From Castellaniella sp034675905 (GTDB lineage: Bacteria > Pseudomonadota > Gammaproteobacteria > Burkholderiales > Burkholderiaceae_B): 64,000 nt of DNA. Location of the stretch: the NCBI RefSeq assembly GCF_034675905.1, contig NZ_JAUCCV010000007.1, positions 90,620 through 154,619 of the forward strand. Reading direction: 5' to 3'. This document shows positions 1 through 8,812 of this stretch, piece after piece. The stretch's first letter is position 1. Each line of letters opens with the position of its first letter. The notes beneath the pieces were generated by a model. The model had not been told where the DNA came from and searched no databases. It saw only the letters and a program-made list of their open reading frames with translations. A program made the position numbers and the translations under genes.

Positions 1-1697
1 GGGCGCCGCCTTCGATCAGAGTATGGATCGCCACCCGCAGGCGCACCCGATGCTCGTCGCCGCTCAGCCATTCACTATTCAGGGCCAAGGCCCGAGCCGC
101 GCCTGTGACAGGCAGATCCGCCGCCAATGCGGGCCAATCCGACGCCGCCAGACGGTCGGGATCGGGGATGGAGACGGCGTCAGGCGCGACAGCAGCGCCT
201 GGCAGATCCGCCAGCCGCACGGGCAGGTCTTCGTCCTCTAGCACCAGAGCATCATCTGCCGGCGCCCCGTCGAAATCATCGGGTACATCCGCCGTCCAGT
301 CCTGGCTGGCAGACGCTGCGTCGTCCGCATCCAAAGGGATGTCCGTATCGGCGGCATGCGTGTCGGGCGCTGCCGGTGGCGGGACCGGTGCACCAGCCTG
401 TACCGCCACTGGCGCAGACGGTTCCACTGGCGCGGCATCCGGCGGCGGCGCTGGAGAGTCCGGTGTGATGGCCTCCCAGGCCGGCGGTTCATCGGCCGGG
501 GGCGCAACGACGACGGCCTGCGCGCGGGGAGCCGCCTGGGCATCGGTGCGGACCGGTTCAATCACCGGTTCAGGTGCTGAGACAGGCGGATCCAGGCGCA
601 CCGGAGGGACGCGATCCGGCGGCAGCAGCGCCAGCATGCGCAAGCAGGCCATGACAAACCCGGCGTACTCGTCCGGCGCCAGCGCCAGTTCCTGGCGGCT
701 ATGGACGGCGACGGCATAGAACAATTGCAGATCGTCCGGCCCCAAGCTGGCCGCCAAGGCCTGGACATCATCGGCCAGGGGGTCGTCCGCCTGGGCATGC
801 CCCAGGCGCTGGGCGATGGCCACCCGCGACAGCAGCACGGCCAGATCCGCCAGCGCGGCCTGGAACGACAGGCCGCGAGAGGCCAATTCATCCGCCACGG
901 CCAGCACGCCCGCTGCATCGACCGCCGCCAAAGCCCGCAGCAACGCCACCAGGTGATGCTGATCCAGCGTCCCCAGCATCTCGCCGACAGCCGCAGCCGT
1001 CAGATTGCCCGCCGCATAGGAAATGGCCTGATCCGTCAGGGACAGGGCATCGCGCATGGAACCCGCCGCCGCCTGGGCGATCAGGCGCAGGCCCTGGGCT
1101 TCAGCCGGGATGGATTCCTGGACCAGGATATGCTGCAGATGTTCGACGATGGCCGGCACGGTCATCTGCTTGAGATTGAACTGCAGGCAGCGCGACAGCA
1201 CCGTGACCGGGATCTTTTGCGGATCGGTGGTCGCCAGGATGAACTTGACGTGTTCCGGGGGTTCTTCCAGGGTCTTCAGCATGGCGTTGAAGGCATGCCC
1301 CGTCAGCATGTGGACTTCGTCGATCATGTAGACCTTGTAGCGGCCGGACGACGGGGCATACACCGCCTGTTCCAGCAGCTGGGTCATTTCGTCCACGCCC
1401 CGGTTCGAGGCCGCATCGAGTTCAATGTAATCGACGTAACGCCCGGCATCGATTTCCGTGCAGGCCTGGCAATGGCCGCAAGGGGTGGCCGTAATGCCAT
1501 CGGCGCAATTCAGGGATTTCGCCAGGATGCGCGACAAGGTGGTCTTGCCCACCCCCCGGGTACCGGTGAACAGCCAGGCATGATGCAGGCGGCCGGATGA
1601 CAGGGCATTGCTGAGCGCCCGGACCACGTGGTCCTGACCGATCAAGGTGTCGAAGGAACGGGGGCGCCATTTGCGCGCCAGAACGAGATAGCTCATG
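1..1697 (-). CDS. dnaX: DNA polymerase III subunit tau/gamma (C-terminus cut by window edge)
   Basis: Clamp-loader ATPase subunit of the replicative polymerase. It reads on the minus strand from ATG at 1697 and runs off the left edge after about 565 codons, so the C-terminus is missing. The N-terminal AAA+ domain shows Walker A GTRGVGKTTL near residue 45, a four-cysteine zinc site around residues 64-80, the Walker B region MIDEVHMLT near 125 and an SRC sensor motif. After about residue 350 it becomes a Pro/Ala/Asp-rich linker, as expected for tau. I saw no A-AAA-AAG slippery heptamer of the E. coli type, so a gamma product by frameshifting is not evident. The 4.5S RNA gene lies 34 bp upstream. 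Confidence 0.96.
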
Positions 1698-1731
1698 AGT
1701 CGGCCGCCGCCCGGAAGAGACAAAAGGAAAG

Positions 1732-1826
1732 GCGAGCCTGACTTCGGCACTGGTTCTGCACGGCTGTGGCTGCTTCGTTCCCGACCTGACCAGGTTCACC
1801 GCCGAACCATGCGAAGGGGCCCGCCT
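1732..1826 (-). ncRNA. ffs: 4.5S signal recognition particle RNA
   Basis: Bacterial small SRP RNA, which binds Ffh and FtsY in co-translational membrane targeting. The minus strand contains the diagnostic core GGTCAGGTCGGGAACGAAGC followed by AGCCA, with the asymmetric loop of domain IV. The ends GGCGGGCC and GGCTCGCC pair over eight positions (one G-U), which sets the 95-nt boundaries. A T-rich run follows the 3' end and may terminate transcription before dnaX. Confidence 0.93.
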
Positions 1827-1844
1827 TGTGAATTCTAACAGACC

Positions 1845-3032
1845 TCAGGCGCTTCGCGCCTGCAAGGCTGCCACGGCAGGCAGCGTCTTGCCTTCCAGGA
1901 ATTCCAGGAAGGCTCCGCCACCGGTGGAAATGTAGCCGATGCGGTCCGCAATGCCATATTTGGCGATGGCCGCCAGCGTATCGCCGCCGCCTGCAATAGA
2001 AAAGCCATCCGATTCGGCGATCGCCTGGGACACGACCTGCGTGCCGTGGGCAAAGGCATCGAATTCGAACACGCCGACCGGGCCATTCCAGACGATCGTG
2101 CCGGCCTGACGCAGTTGCTGCGCCAGCTGCGCCGCCGTCTGCGGGCCGATATCCAGGATCAGATCGTCGGGCGCCACGTCGGCAGCGGCCTTGACGGTGG
2201 CGGGCGCATCCGCAGCGAACGTCTTTGCCACCACCACGTCCACCGGAATCGGCACCTGCACGCCCCGCGCCTGCATGGATTTCATGACGGCAGCGGCCTG
2301 ATCCGCCTGATCGGGTTCAGCCAGGGACTTGCCGATGGGCAGGCCGGCGGCCAACATGAAGGTATTGGCGATACCGCCGCCCACGATCAGTTGATCGACT
2401 TTGTCGGCCAAGGCCTGCAGGATGGACAGTTTGGTAGAGACTTTCGATCCGCCCACAATCGCCACCATCGGGCGGCGCGGCGCTTCCAGGGCACGGCCCA
2501 GGGCGTCCAGCTCGGCGGCCAGCAAGGGGCCGGCGCACGCCACCGGGGCGAAACGCGCCATGCCTTCGGTCGTAGCCTCGGCGCGGTGCGCCGTGCCAAA
2601 GGCGTCGTTGACGTATACGTCGCACAAGGCCGCCATGCGGCGGGCCAGATCCGGGTCGTTTTTCTTTTCGCCGGGATTGCAGCGACAGTTTTCCAGCAGC
2701 ACGACTTCGCCCGCCGCCAGATCGACGCCGTCCACCCAGTCGCGCACCAGCCGCACCGGGCGGCCCAGCAATTCAGCCAGACGGTCCGCCACCGGCTGCA
2801 AGGTATCGTCTGGGCCGACGACGCCTTCTTTGGGACGCCCCAGGTGAGACGTCACCATGACGGACGCCCCGGCATCCAGCGCCAGGCGGATGGCCGGCGC
2901 CGAAGCCCGCACGCGGGTGTCTTCGGTGATTTTCCCCTGATCCAGGGGCACATTCAGATCGGAACGGATGAACACGCGCTTGCCCGCCAGGGCGCCAGCC
3001 TGCGCCAGGCCGGAAAGAGTCTGTATCGACAT
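1845..3032 (-). CDS. pgk: Phosphoglycerate kinase
   Basis: Glycolytic/gluconeogenic enzyme transferring phosphate from 1,3-bisphosphoglycerate to ADP in the cytosol. At 395 residues it is the usual bacterial length. Visible family signatures are the substrate-binding start RVFIRSDLNVPL near residue 19, TSHLGRPK near 61, the hinge region VGGSKVSTK near 195 and the C-terminal nucleotide site GGGDTLAA. It lies downstream of gap (161 bp), but a strong hairpin sits between them, so pgk may have its own promoter. Confidence 0.97.
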   Translation of the reverse strand: MSIQTLSGLAQAGALAGKRVFIRSDLNVPLDQGKITEDTRVRASAPAIRLALDAGASVMVTSHLGRPKEGVVGPDDTLQPVADRLAELLGRPVRLVRDWVDGVDLAAGEVVLLENCRCNPGEKKNDPDLARRMAALCDVYVNDAFGTAHRAEATTEGMARFAPVACAGPLLAAELDALGRALEAPRRPMVAIVGGSKVSTKLSILQALADKVDQLIVGGGIANTFMLAAGLPIGKSLAEPDQADQAAAVMKSMQARGVQVPIPVDVVVAKTFAADAPATVKAAADVAPDDLILDIGPQTAAQLAQQLRQAGTIVWNGPVGVFEFDAFAHGTQVVSQAIAESDGFSIAGGGDTLAAIAKYGIADRIGYISTGGGAFLEFLEGKTLPAVAALQARSA

Positions 3033-3104
3033 GGAGATGCCTTGTGCAATGCGGGACCCCTTTGCGCGGCCTTCAAGCCCGGTGCAGCAGAAACCCCTGA
3101 AACG

Positions 3105-3130
3105 AATGAAAAGGGCGGGTCGCCCCGCCC
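3105..3130 (-). terminator. Rho-independent terminator after gap
   Basis: A perfect 7-bp G+C stem (GGGCGGG at 3113-3119 with CCCGCCC at 3124-3130, 4-nt loop) is followed on the minus strand by four T (3112-3109). It lies 64 bp after the gap stop codon. Confidence 0.75.
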
Positions 3131-3193
3131 TGCCGTTCCATCCGGGTCAGCCTGAACACGCTGTCGGACGGAACACACCTGGAACCACCGGGT

Positions 3194-4204
3194 TTACTTG
3201 GCCGCCATCAGCGCCACGGTGGTATCGAGCATGCGGTTCGAGAACCCCCACTCGTTGTCATACCAGGACGAGACCTTAACCAGCGAGCCGGAGACCTTGG
3301 TCAATGCCGCATCCACAGTGCTGGACAGCGGGCTGTGATTGAAGTCGACCGACACCAGCGGTTCGGTGGTGTAGGCCAGAATGCCCTTCAGGGGGCCTTC
3401 GGCAGCGGCCTTGAGGATGCCGTTGACTTCGTCCACCGTGGTGGCACGGGCGGACACGAAGGACAGATCGACGATGGACACATTGATCGTCGGGACGCGG
3501 ATCGAATAGCCATCGAGCTTGCCGTTCAGTTCGGGCAGCACCAGGCCGACCGCAGACGCCGCACCGGTCTTGGTGGGAATCATGCTGTGCGTGGCCGAAC
3601 GCGCGCGGCGCAGATCGGAGTGATAGACGTCGGTCAGGACCTGGTCATTGGTATAGGCATGCACCGTGGTCATCAGACCGTTGAGCACACCCAGTTGCTG
3701 ATGCAGGGGGTACACCAGCGGCGCCAGGCAGTTGGTGGTGCACGAGGCGTTGGAGATCACCGTGTCAGATGCCTTCAGCACCTGGTGATTGACGCCGTAC
3801 ACGATGGTCGCGTCCACGTCCTTGCCGCCGGGGGCGGAGATGATGACCTTTTTCGCGCCGCCCTTCAGGTGGGCGGATGCTTTTTCCTTGCTGGTGAAAA
3901 AGCCCGTGCATTCCAGCACCACGTCTACGCCCAGTTCACCCCAGGGCAGCTTGGCGGGGTCGCGGTCGGCCAGCACACGGATACGATCGCCATTGATCAC
4001 CATGAAATCGCCATCGACCTCGACCGTGCCGGGGAAACGGCCATGCGCCGTGTCATAGCGGGTCAGGTGGGCATTGGTGTCGGGGTTGCCCAGGTCATTG
4101 ACGGCGACGATCTGGATATCGTGTTTTTTCCCGTCTTCGTAGTGGGCACGCAGAATATTGCGGCCAATACGACCGTAACCATTGATTGCAACACGGATGG
4201 TCAT
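3194..4204 (-). CDS. gap: Type I glyceraldehyde-3-phosphate dehydrogenase
   Basis: NAD-dependent oxidation and phosphorylation of glyceraldehyde-3-phosphate. The 336 residues include the N-terminal Rossmann motif INGYGRIGRN, the catalytic cysteine signature NASCTTNCLAP near residue 155 and the C-terminal WYDNEWGFSNRM. It is 12 bp downstream of tkt and almost certainly co-transcribed with it; a terminator follows. Confidence 0.97.
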   Translation of the reverse strand: MTIRVAINGYGRIGRNILRAHYEDGKKHDIQIVAVNDLGNPDTNAHLTRYDTAHGRFPGTVEVDGDFMVINGDRIRVLADRDPAKLPWGELGVDVVLECTGFFTSKEKASAHLKGGAKKVIISAPGGKDVDATIVYGVNHQVLKASDTVISNASCTTNCLAPLVYPLHQQLGVLNGLMTTVHAYTNDQVLTDVYHSDLRRARSATHSMIPTKTGAASAVGLVLPELNGKLDGYSIRVPTINVSIVDLSFVSARATTVDEVNGILKAAAEGPLKGILAYTTEPLVSVDFNHSPLSSTVDAALTKVSGSLVKVSSWYDNEWGFSNRMLDTTVALMAAK

Positions 4205-4216
4205 GAAGGATCTCCT

Positions 4217-6262
4217 TTACAAAAGCTGCTCGACCGTGGCCGCCACATGATCGGCCGTGAGGTTGAAATGTTTGAACAACACACCGGCCGGAGCCGATTC
4301 CCCAAAAGTGTCGATGCCGACAACAGACCCGGTCGTACCGACGTATTTGTACCAAGTGGCCGTCCCGCCCGCCTCGACGGCGACGCGCGGCAGGCCGGCG
4401 GGCAACACAGCGCCGCGCCAATCCGCATCCTGCGCATCGAACACCTGCGTGCAGGGCATGGACACCACCCGGGTGGCGATGCCGCGGGCGGCCAGGCTGT
4501 CCTGGGCCTGCAAGGCCAGTTCGACCTCGGACCCGGTGGCGATGATGACGGCGCAAGCGCCCACCATGTCACGCAACACATAACCGCCGCGCGCAATCGC
4601 ATCCGTGGTGGCCGCATCGCGAGCGACAAAGGGCAGATTCTGGCGCGACAACAGCAGCGCCGACGGCCCGCCGTCATGCACGGCCATGCCGATGCTGGCC
4701 GGACGCGCCAGCGCAGCCTGCCAGGCCACGGCGGTTTCCGTCGTATCGCAAGGCCGCCAGACATGCAGATTGGGGATCAGGCGCAGACTGCCGGCATGTT
4801 CGACGGACTGGTGCGTAGGACCGTCTTCGCCCAGACCGATGGAGTCGTGCGTGAACACGTGCACCACGCGCTGTTTCATCAGTGCAGCCATGCGCAAGGC
4901 ATTGCGCGAATAGTCGGAGAACGTCAGGAAGGTGCCGCCAAACGGCAGGTAGCCGCCGTGCAGCGCCATGCCGTTCATGACGGCCGCCATGCCGAATTCG
5001 CGCACACCATAATTGATGTGACGCCCGCCCTGCAGGCCGTTGGCGCTGGGGCGCACCGGTGTGACGCCCTTCCAGTCGGTGAAGTTCGACCCGGTCAGGT
5101 CGGCCGAGCCGCCCAACAGTTCAGGCAGGATGTCGGCAAAAGCGGCAATGGCCTGCTGCGATGCCTTGCGCGAAGCGATGGATTCAGCCTTGTCCTGTGT
5201 GGATTGCACATAGGCGCGCGCGCGTTCGGTGAAATCGACCGGCAATTCACCGGCCATGCGGCGGCACAATTGCGCGGCCAGTTCCGGGTAGGTCTCGGCA
5301 TAGTGATCGAAGCGCACCTGCCAATCGGATTGCTGCTGGGCGCCGCGTTCACGGCCATTCCAGTAAGCGTAGACTTCGCGCGGAATATCAAAAGGCGGGT
5401 GATTCCAGCCCATGGCTTTGCGGGCGGCGGCGATTTCATCGGCGCCCAACGGCGCGCCGTGGACTTTTTCGCTGCCGGCCTTGGTGGGCGCGCCGCGCCC
5501 GATCACCGTGCGGCAGCAGATCAGGGTAGGACCGCGCCCGGCGGCGGCATGGGCGCGCGCCTGGACGATGGCCGCATCCAGAGCATTCATGTCATGGCCA
5601 TCGACGCCGCGCAGCACGTTCCAGCCGTAGGCCTCGAAACGGGCCGGGGTGTCGTCGGCGAACCAGTTCTGTACCTGGCCGTCGATGGAAATGCCGTTGT
5701 CGTCGTAGAACACGATCAGGCGCGACAGGCCCAGCGTGCCCGCCAGCGAGCAGGCTTCGTGCGAGATGCCTTCCATCAGGCACCCGTCGCCCGCAAACAC
5801 ATAGGTGTCGTGGTCGATGATGTCGTGGCCGGGGCGATTGAATTCCTGCGCCAGCAGCGCCTGGGCCAAGGCCATGCCGACCCCGTTGGCCAAGCCCTGG
5901 CCCAGCGGCCCGGTCGTGGTTTCCACCCCCGGCGTGATGCCGACTTCGGGGTGACCCGGCGTGCGCGAATGCAGCTGGCGGAAATTGCGCAATTCGTCGA
6001 TGGGCAGGTCGTAGCCGCTGAGATGCAGCAGCGCATAGAGCAGCATCGAGCCATGCCCATTGGACAGCACAAAGCGGTCGCGATCGATCCAGGCCGGATC
6101 GGACGGGTTGTGGCGCAGGTGGCGCGTCCACAGCACATGGGCGATATCGGCCATGCCCATGGGGGCCCCGGGGTGTCCGGAATTGGCTTGTTGGACGGCG
6201 TCCATGGCCAGCACGCGGATCGCGTTGGCCATGGCAGGGTCGGGGGCGGGCAAAGCGCTCAT
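4217..6262 (-). CDS. tkt: Transketolase
   Basis: Thiamine-diphosphate enzyme of the pentose phosphate pathway and Calvin-type rearrangements. At 681 residues it has family length. Substrate and ThDP contacts are visible: NSGHPGAPMGMAD near residue 28, the ThDP motif GDGCLMEGISHEA near 155, and the pyrimidine domain motif THDSIGLGEDGPTHQ near 470. It is first gene of a tkt-gap unit; the 135-bp gap to the divergent rsmE must hold both promoters. Confidence 0.97.
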   Translation of the reverse strand: MSALPAPDPAMANAIRVLAMDAVQQANSGHPGAPMGMADIAHVLWTRHLRHNPSDPAWIDRDRFVLSNGHGSMLLYALLHLSGYDLPIDELRNFRQLHSRTPGHPEVGITPGVETTTGPLGQGLANGVGMALAQALLAQEFNRPGHDIIDHDTYVFAGDGCLMEGISHEACSLAGTLGLSRLIVFYDDNGISIDGQVQNWFADDTPARFEAYGWNVLRGVDGHDMNALDAAIVQARAHAAAGRGPTLICCRTVIGRGAPTKAGSEKVHGAPLGADEIAAARKAMGWNHPPFDIPREVYAYWNGRERGAQQQSDWQVRFDHYAETYPELAAQLCRRMAGELPVDFTERARAYVQSTQDKAESIASRKASQQAIAAFADILPELLGGSADLTGSNFTDWKGVTPVRPSANGLQGGRHINYGVREFGMAAVMNGMALHGGYLPFGGTFLTFSDYSRNALRMAALMKQRVVHVFTHDSIGLGEDGPTHQSVEHAGSLRLIPNLHVWRPCDTTETAVAWQAALARPASIGMAVHDGGPSALLLSRQNLPFVARDAATTDAIARGGYVLRDMVGACAVIIATGSEVELALQAQDSLAARGIATRVVSMPCTQVFDAQDADWRGAVLPAGLPRVAVEAGGTATWYKYVGTTGSVVGIDTFGESAPAGVLFKHFNLTADHVAATVEQLL

Positions 6263-6397
6263 AGGGTCTTGGGGGCGAACCAGGCAGCCACTGCTGCACG
6301 CTTCGCCTTTTTCAGGATGACAAAGCTATGAATTTTACCACCCTGCCCACTCCGGTTTATAGTCCGTGCATTCACGCAGCAGGGATATGCCTCGCTT

Positions 6398-7120
6398 ATG
6401 CCGACCGCCCGTTTCTTCTGTCCGACACCGCTGCAGGCCGATTGCCGGATGACTTTGCCCGAATCCCTGGCGCACCACGCCCTGCGGGTGCTGCGTCTGC
6501 CCGCAGGGACTGCCGTCACACTGTTCGACGGACAAGGCGGCCAATACCCCGCCGTGCTGCAAATCCAGGGACGCACGGCGTTGGCCGACGTCGGCCGCCA
6601 CGAAGCCGTCGAATCCGAGCTACGCGGCCATCTGACCCTGATACAGGGCATCGCCTCGGGCGACAAAATGGACTGGGTGGTGGAAAAGGCGGTGGAACTG
6701 GGCGTCAGCACCCTGATCCCCATCGCTGCCGAGCGCAGCGTTCTGCGCCTGAGCGGCCCGCGCCTGGAAAAGCGCCTGGCGCACTGGCGGGCGATCGTGC
6801 AGGCGGCCAGCGAACAAAGCGGGCGTAACCGCCTGATGCAGGTGCTGGACCCGGCGCCTTTACGGGATTACCTAGAAAAACTGACCGGCCTCAGCCTGTT
6901 CTGCCATCCCGACGGCGAAGCAGATTTTGCGCAGGCCCTGCACCACACGAGCGACCGCCTGAATGTGCTGGTGGGCCCGGAAGGCGGCTGGACTCCCGAT
7001 GAACTGGACCTGGCCAGCCGCCACGGACTGCAAGGCGTGCGCTTCGGACCACGGATATTGCGCACGGAAACGGCCGGGCTGGCCATGGCGGCAGCAGCAA
7101 CCGCCTTGCTGGGCTGGTAA
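6398..7120 (+). CDS. rsmE: 16S rRNA m3U1498 methyltransferase RsmE
   Basis: SPOUT-family enzyme methylating U1498 of 16S rRNA. The 240-residue protein has an N-terminal PUA-like part (HHALRVLRLPAG) and a C-terminal trefoil-knot SAM site with the family motifs VLVGPEGGW near residue 190, then LGPRILRTETA-like sequence (here FGPRILRTETA) near 220. The start was chosen because the N-terminal MPTARFFCP matches the family. It is monocistronic between divergent tkt and convergent barstar. Confidence 0.94.
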   Translation: MPTARFFCPTPLQADCRMTLPESLAHHALRVLRLPAGTAVTLFDGQGGQYPAVLQIQGRTALADVGRHEAVESELRGHLTLIQGIASGDKMDWVVEKAVELGVSTLIPIAAERSVLRLSGPRLEKRLAHWRAIVQAASEQSGRNRLMQVLDPAPLRDYLEKLTGLSLFCHPDGEADFAQALHHTSDRLNVLVGPEGGWTPDELDLASRHGLQGVRFGPRILRTETAGLAMAAAATALLGW

Positions 7121-7139
7121 AAGCCGCCCAGCACCCAGT

Positions 7140-7610
7140 TCAGTTGTCTTCGCGCCCAGAATACGGGGTCGGATCCACACCGGGTTCGGGGGCCGGATGC
7201 GCCCCGGCATGCTGGATGGCATAGGCGAACAGGCGTTCGTTGTTCTGGCCGTATTCCACCACGTCGTTGCACACGGCGCCGATGGCCTGGGCATCATCGG
7301 CCAAGGCCGGGTCGCCGGAGTGCAGATGACGGAACCACAGGAACAAGCCGGTCTTCTGGTCACCCAGCGTATCGCACAGGCAATCGTACAAAGCATCCAG
7401 ATTGCCGCCGAAGAACTCGGGATAATCGATGGCCTTGACCACCGCCCGCAACACAGCGGAACGGCTACGCGCCCGGTCGCAGTCCACCACAAAAGCCGCC
7501 AGGCCAGCCTCGGCGGCGGCCGTCAGCGCATCCTGTTCGGACACGGCCTGGGCGTCTACGACACCCTGGGCGAACATTTTGCTTATCTGGGCCAGACTCA
7601 TGCGGGCCAC
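7140..7610 (-). CDS. Barstar-family RNase inhibitor-like protein
   Basis: The 156-residue protein carries the barstar fold signature DYPEFFGGNLDALYDCL near residue 83, the segment that in true barstar binds the active site of barnase. Longer N-terminal (about 60 residues) and C-terminal tails surround it. No barnase or other RNase toxin gene is adjacent. Its start overlaps the end of the patatin gene by 13 bp, which suggests translational coupling in a maeB-patatin-barstar unit. The target is unknown; a housekeeping RNase or a partner encoded elsewhere is possible. Confidence 0.85.
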   Translation of the reverse strand: MARMSLAQISKMFAQGVVDAQAVSEQDALTAAAEAGLAAFVVDCDRARSRSAVLRAVVKAIDYPEFFGGNLDALYDCLCDTLGDQKTGLFLWFRHLHSGDPALADDAQAIGAVCNDVVEYGQNNERLFAYAIQHAGAHPAPEPGVDPTPYSGREDN

Positions 7611-8812
7611 TCCTTGAAAAAAGCGATGATTTCATCAGCACGATTCATGCTGTCTGCCCTGCCCAATGCGATCAGGTCCTTGGTATAGCCTGCTTCGAAC
7701 AATAAATAGGATGCCAGCGCCCCGCCTGCCGCCTCGGGTTTGCGCGGCGACACCCCCAACACCCTGAACAAGGTCTGCACGGCGCGCGGCAATTCGTGCA
7801 GGTGTTCCAGCGCCATTTCGTCCAGAGAGCGACTGGGAGCGATCATCAGGGTATGGATGGGCCGCAATGACTCGCTTTTTAATCCATTTGCAGGGATTCG
7901 CGCAAGCAGCCCATTGATTCGCTCCATGCGCTCCATGTCGACCGAAATGCCGTCCAGGAAAATATTGGACAAGGTATGGCCGGCAATCTGCGCCAGACTG
8001 GGGTATGCGGGGCTGAGTTCGCGGATGCCAGGCTGTGTTTCGTCCTGGTAGTTGGTGCTGATGACGAAGACCCGTTCGGCGCCCAGGTGAATGGCCGGGC
8101 TGATGGGCGCCAGCTGGCGCATCGAACCATCGCCACACCACAGGGTCCGGTCGCCCACCAGGATCGCCCGCGCAGGAAACACGAAAGGAATGGCGCTGGA
8201 CGCCAGCAGATGATCCACCCCGATGGAACAGGACACAGCCCGGCGCAGGGTGCGCGTCCAGGGCAGGATGCTGCCTTCGCCCGCCTGATAGAACGTCAGG
8301 TGTTCGCCAGTCGTATACGCGGCGGCGGTGATGGCCAGGGCTTTCAGGTGCCCGCGATCCAGATTGGTCCGCAGCCGGGGAAAGCTGAGCGTCCTGCTCA
8401 GCAGGCCTGACAGCGGCTCGTTGTCCAGCAGGGAATGCGGCGCGTAGCGGGACAGCTGCGGGCGAATCCATCCCAGGGTGAGCATGCCCAGCCACTGCAG
8501 GCCGGTGCGCACCAGGCGGGGGGCGTCTGAATAATAAACGTCGCGCGTATGCAAGGACTGCCACAGCGCGCACAGATGATCGATGGCTCGGTGCGGCTGA
8601 TGAGCGCGACACGCCAGGGCGGCGGCATTGATGGCCCCGGCCGAGGTGCCGCAGACGATGTCGAAAGGATTACGGAACCCAGGGGCGCCATCCGGATCCA
8701 GCACCTGCAGGATGCCGGCCAGCACACCTGCCTGGTAGGCGGCGCGGGCGCCGCCCCCAGTCAGGACCAGACCGATCTGAGGCCGATCAGGATCGCCGTG
8801 GCTTATTGGCAT
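7598..8812 (-). CDS. Patatin-like phospholipase
   Basis: Serine lipid acyl hydrolase family, 404 residues. The oxyanion-hole motif LTGGGARAAYQAG lies near residue 17 and the nucleophile elbow GTSAG near residue 55; the second member of the Ser-Asp dyad is probably the Asp of CGDGSMRQL near residue 227. A DUF3336-like or membrane segment is not evident and there is no signal peptide, so it is presumably cytoplasmic or peripheral. Its start overlaps the end of maeB by 26 bp. Confidence 0.92.
   Translation of the reverse strand: MPISHGDPDRPQIGLVLTGGGARAAYQAGVLAGILQVLDPDGAPGFRNPFDIVCGTSAGAINAAALACRAHQPHRAIDHLCALWQSLHTRDVYYSDAPRLVRTGLQWLGMLTLGWIRPQLSRYAPHSLLDNEPLSGLLSRTLSFPRLRTNLDRGHLKALAITAAAYTTGEHLTFYQAGEGSILPWTRTLRRAVSCSIGVDHLLASSAIPFVFPARAILVGDRTLWCGDGSMRQLAPISPAIHLGAERVFVISTNYQDETQPGIRELSPAYPSLAQIAGHTLSNIFLDGISVDMERMERINGLLARIPANGLKSESLRPIHTLMIAPSRSLDEMALEHLHELPRAVQTLFRVLGVSPRKPEAAGGALASYLLFEAGYTKDLIALGRADSMNRADEIIAFFKEWPA

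Noticed and set aside
105..719. Plus-strand open frame rich in Ser/Gly/Ala at the left edge
   Set aside because: Lies opposite the low-complexity linker of dnaX, whose repetitive codons keep the other frames open.
3335..6331. 998-codon open frame on the plus strand opposite gap and tkt
   Set aside because: It is antisense to two highly conserved enzymes; its His/Gly/Gln-rich composition is what antisense of G+C-rich genes gives.
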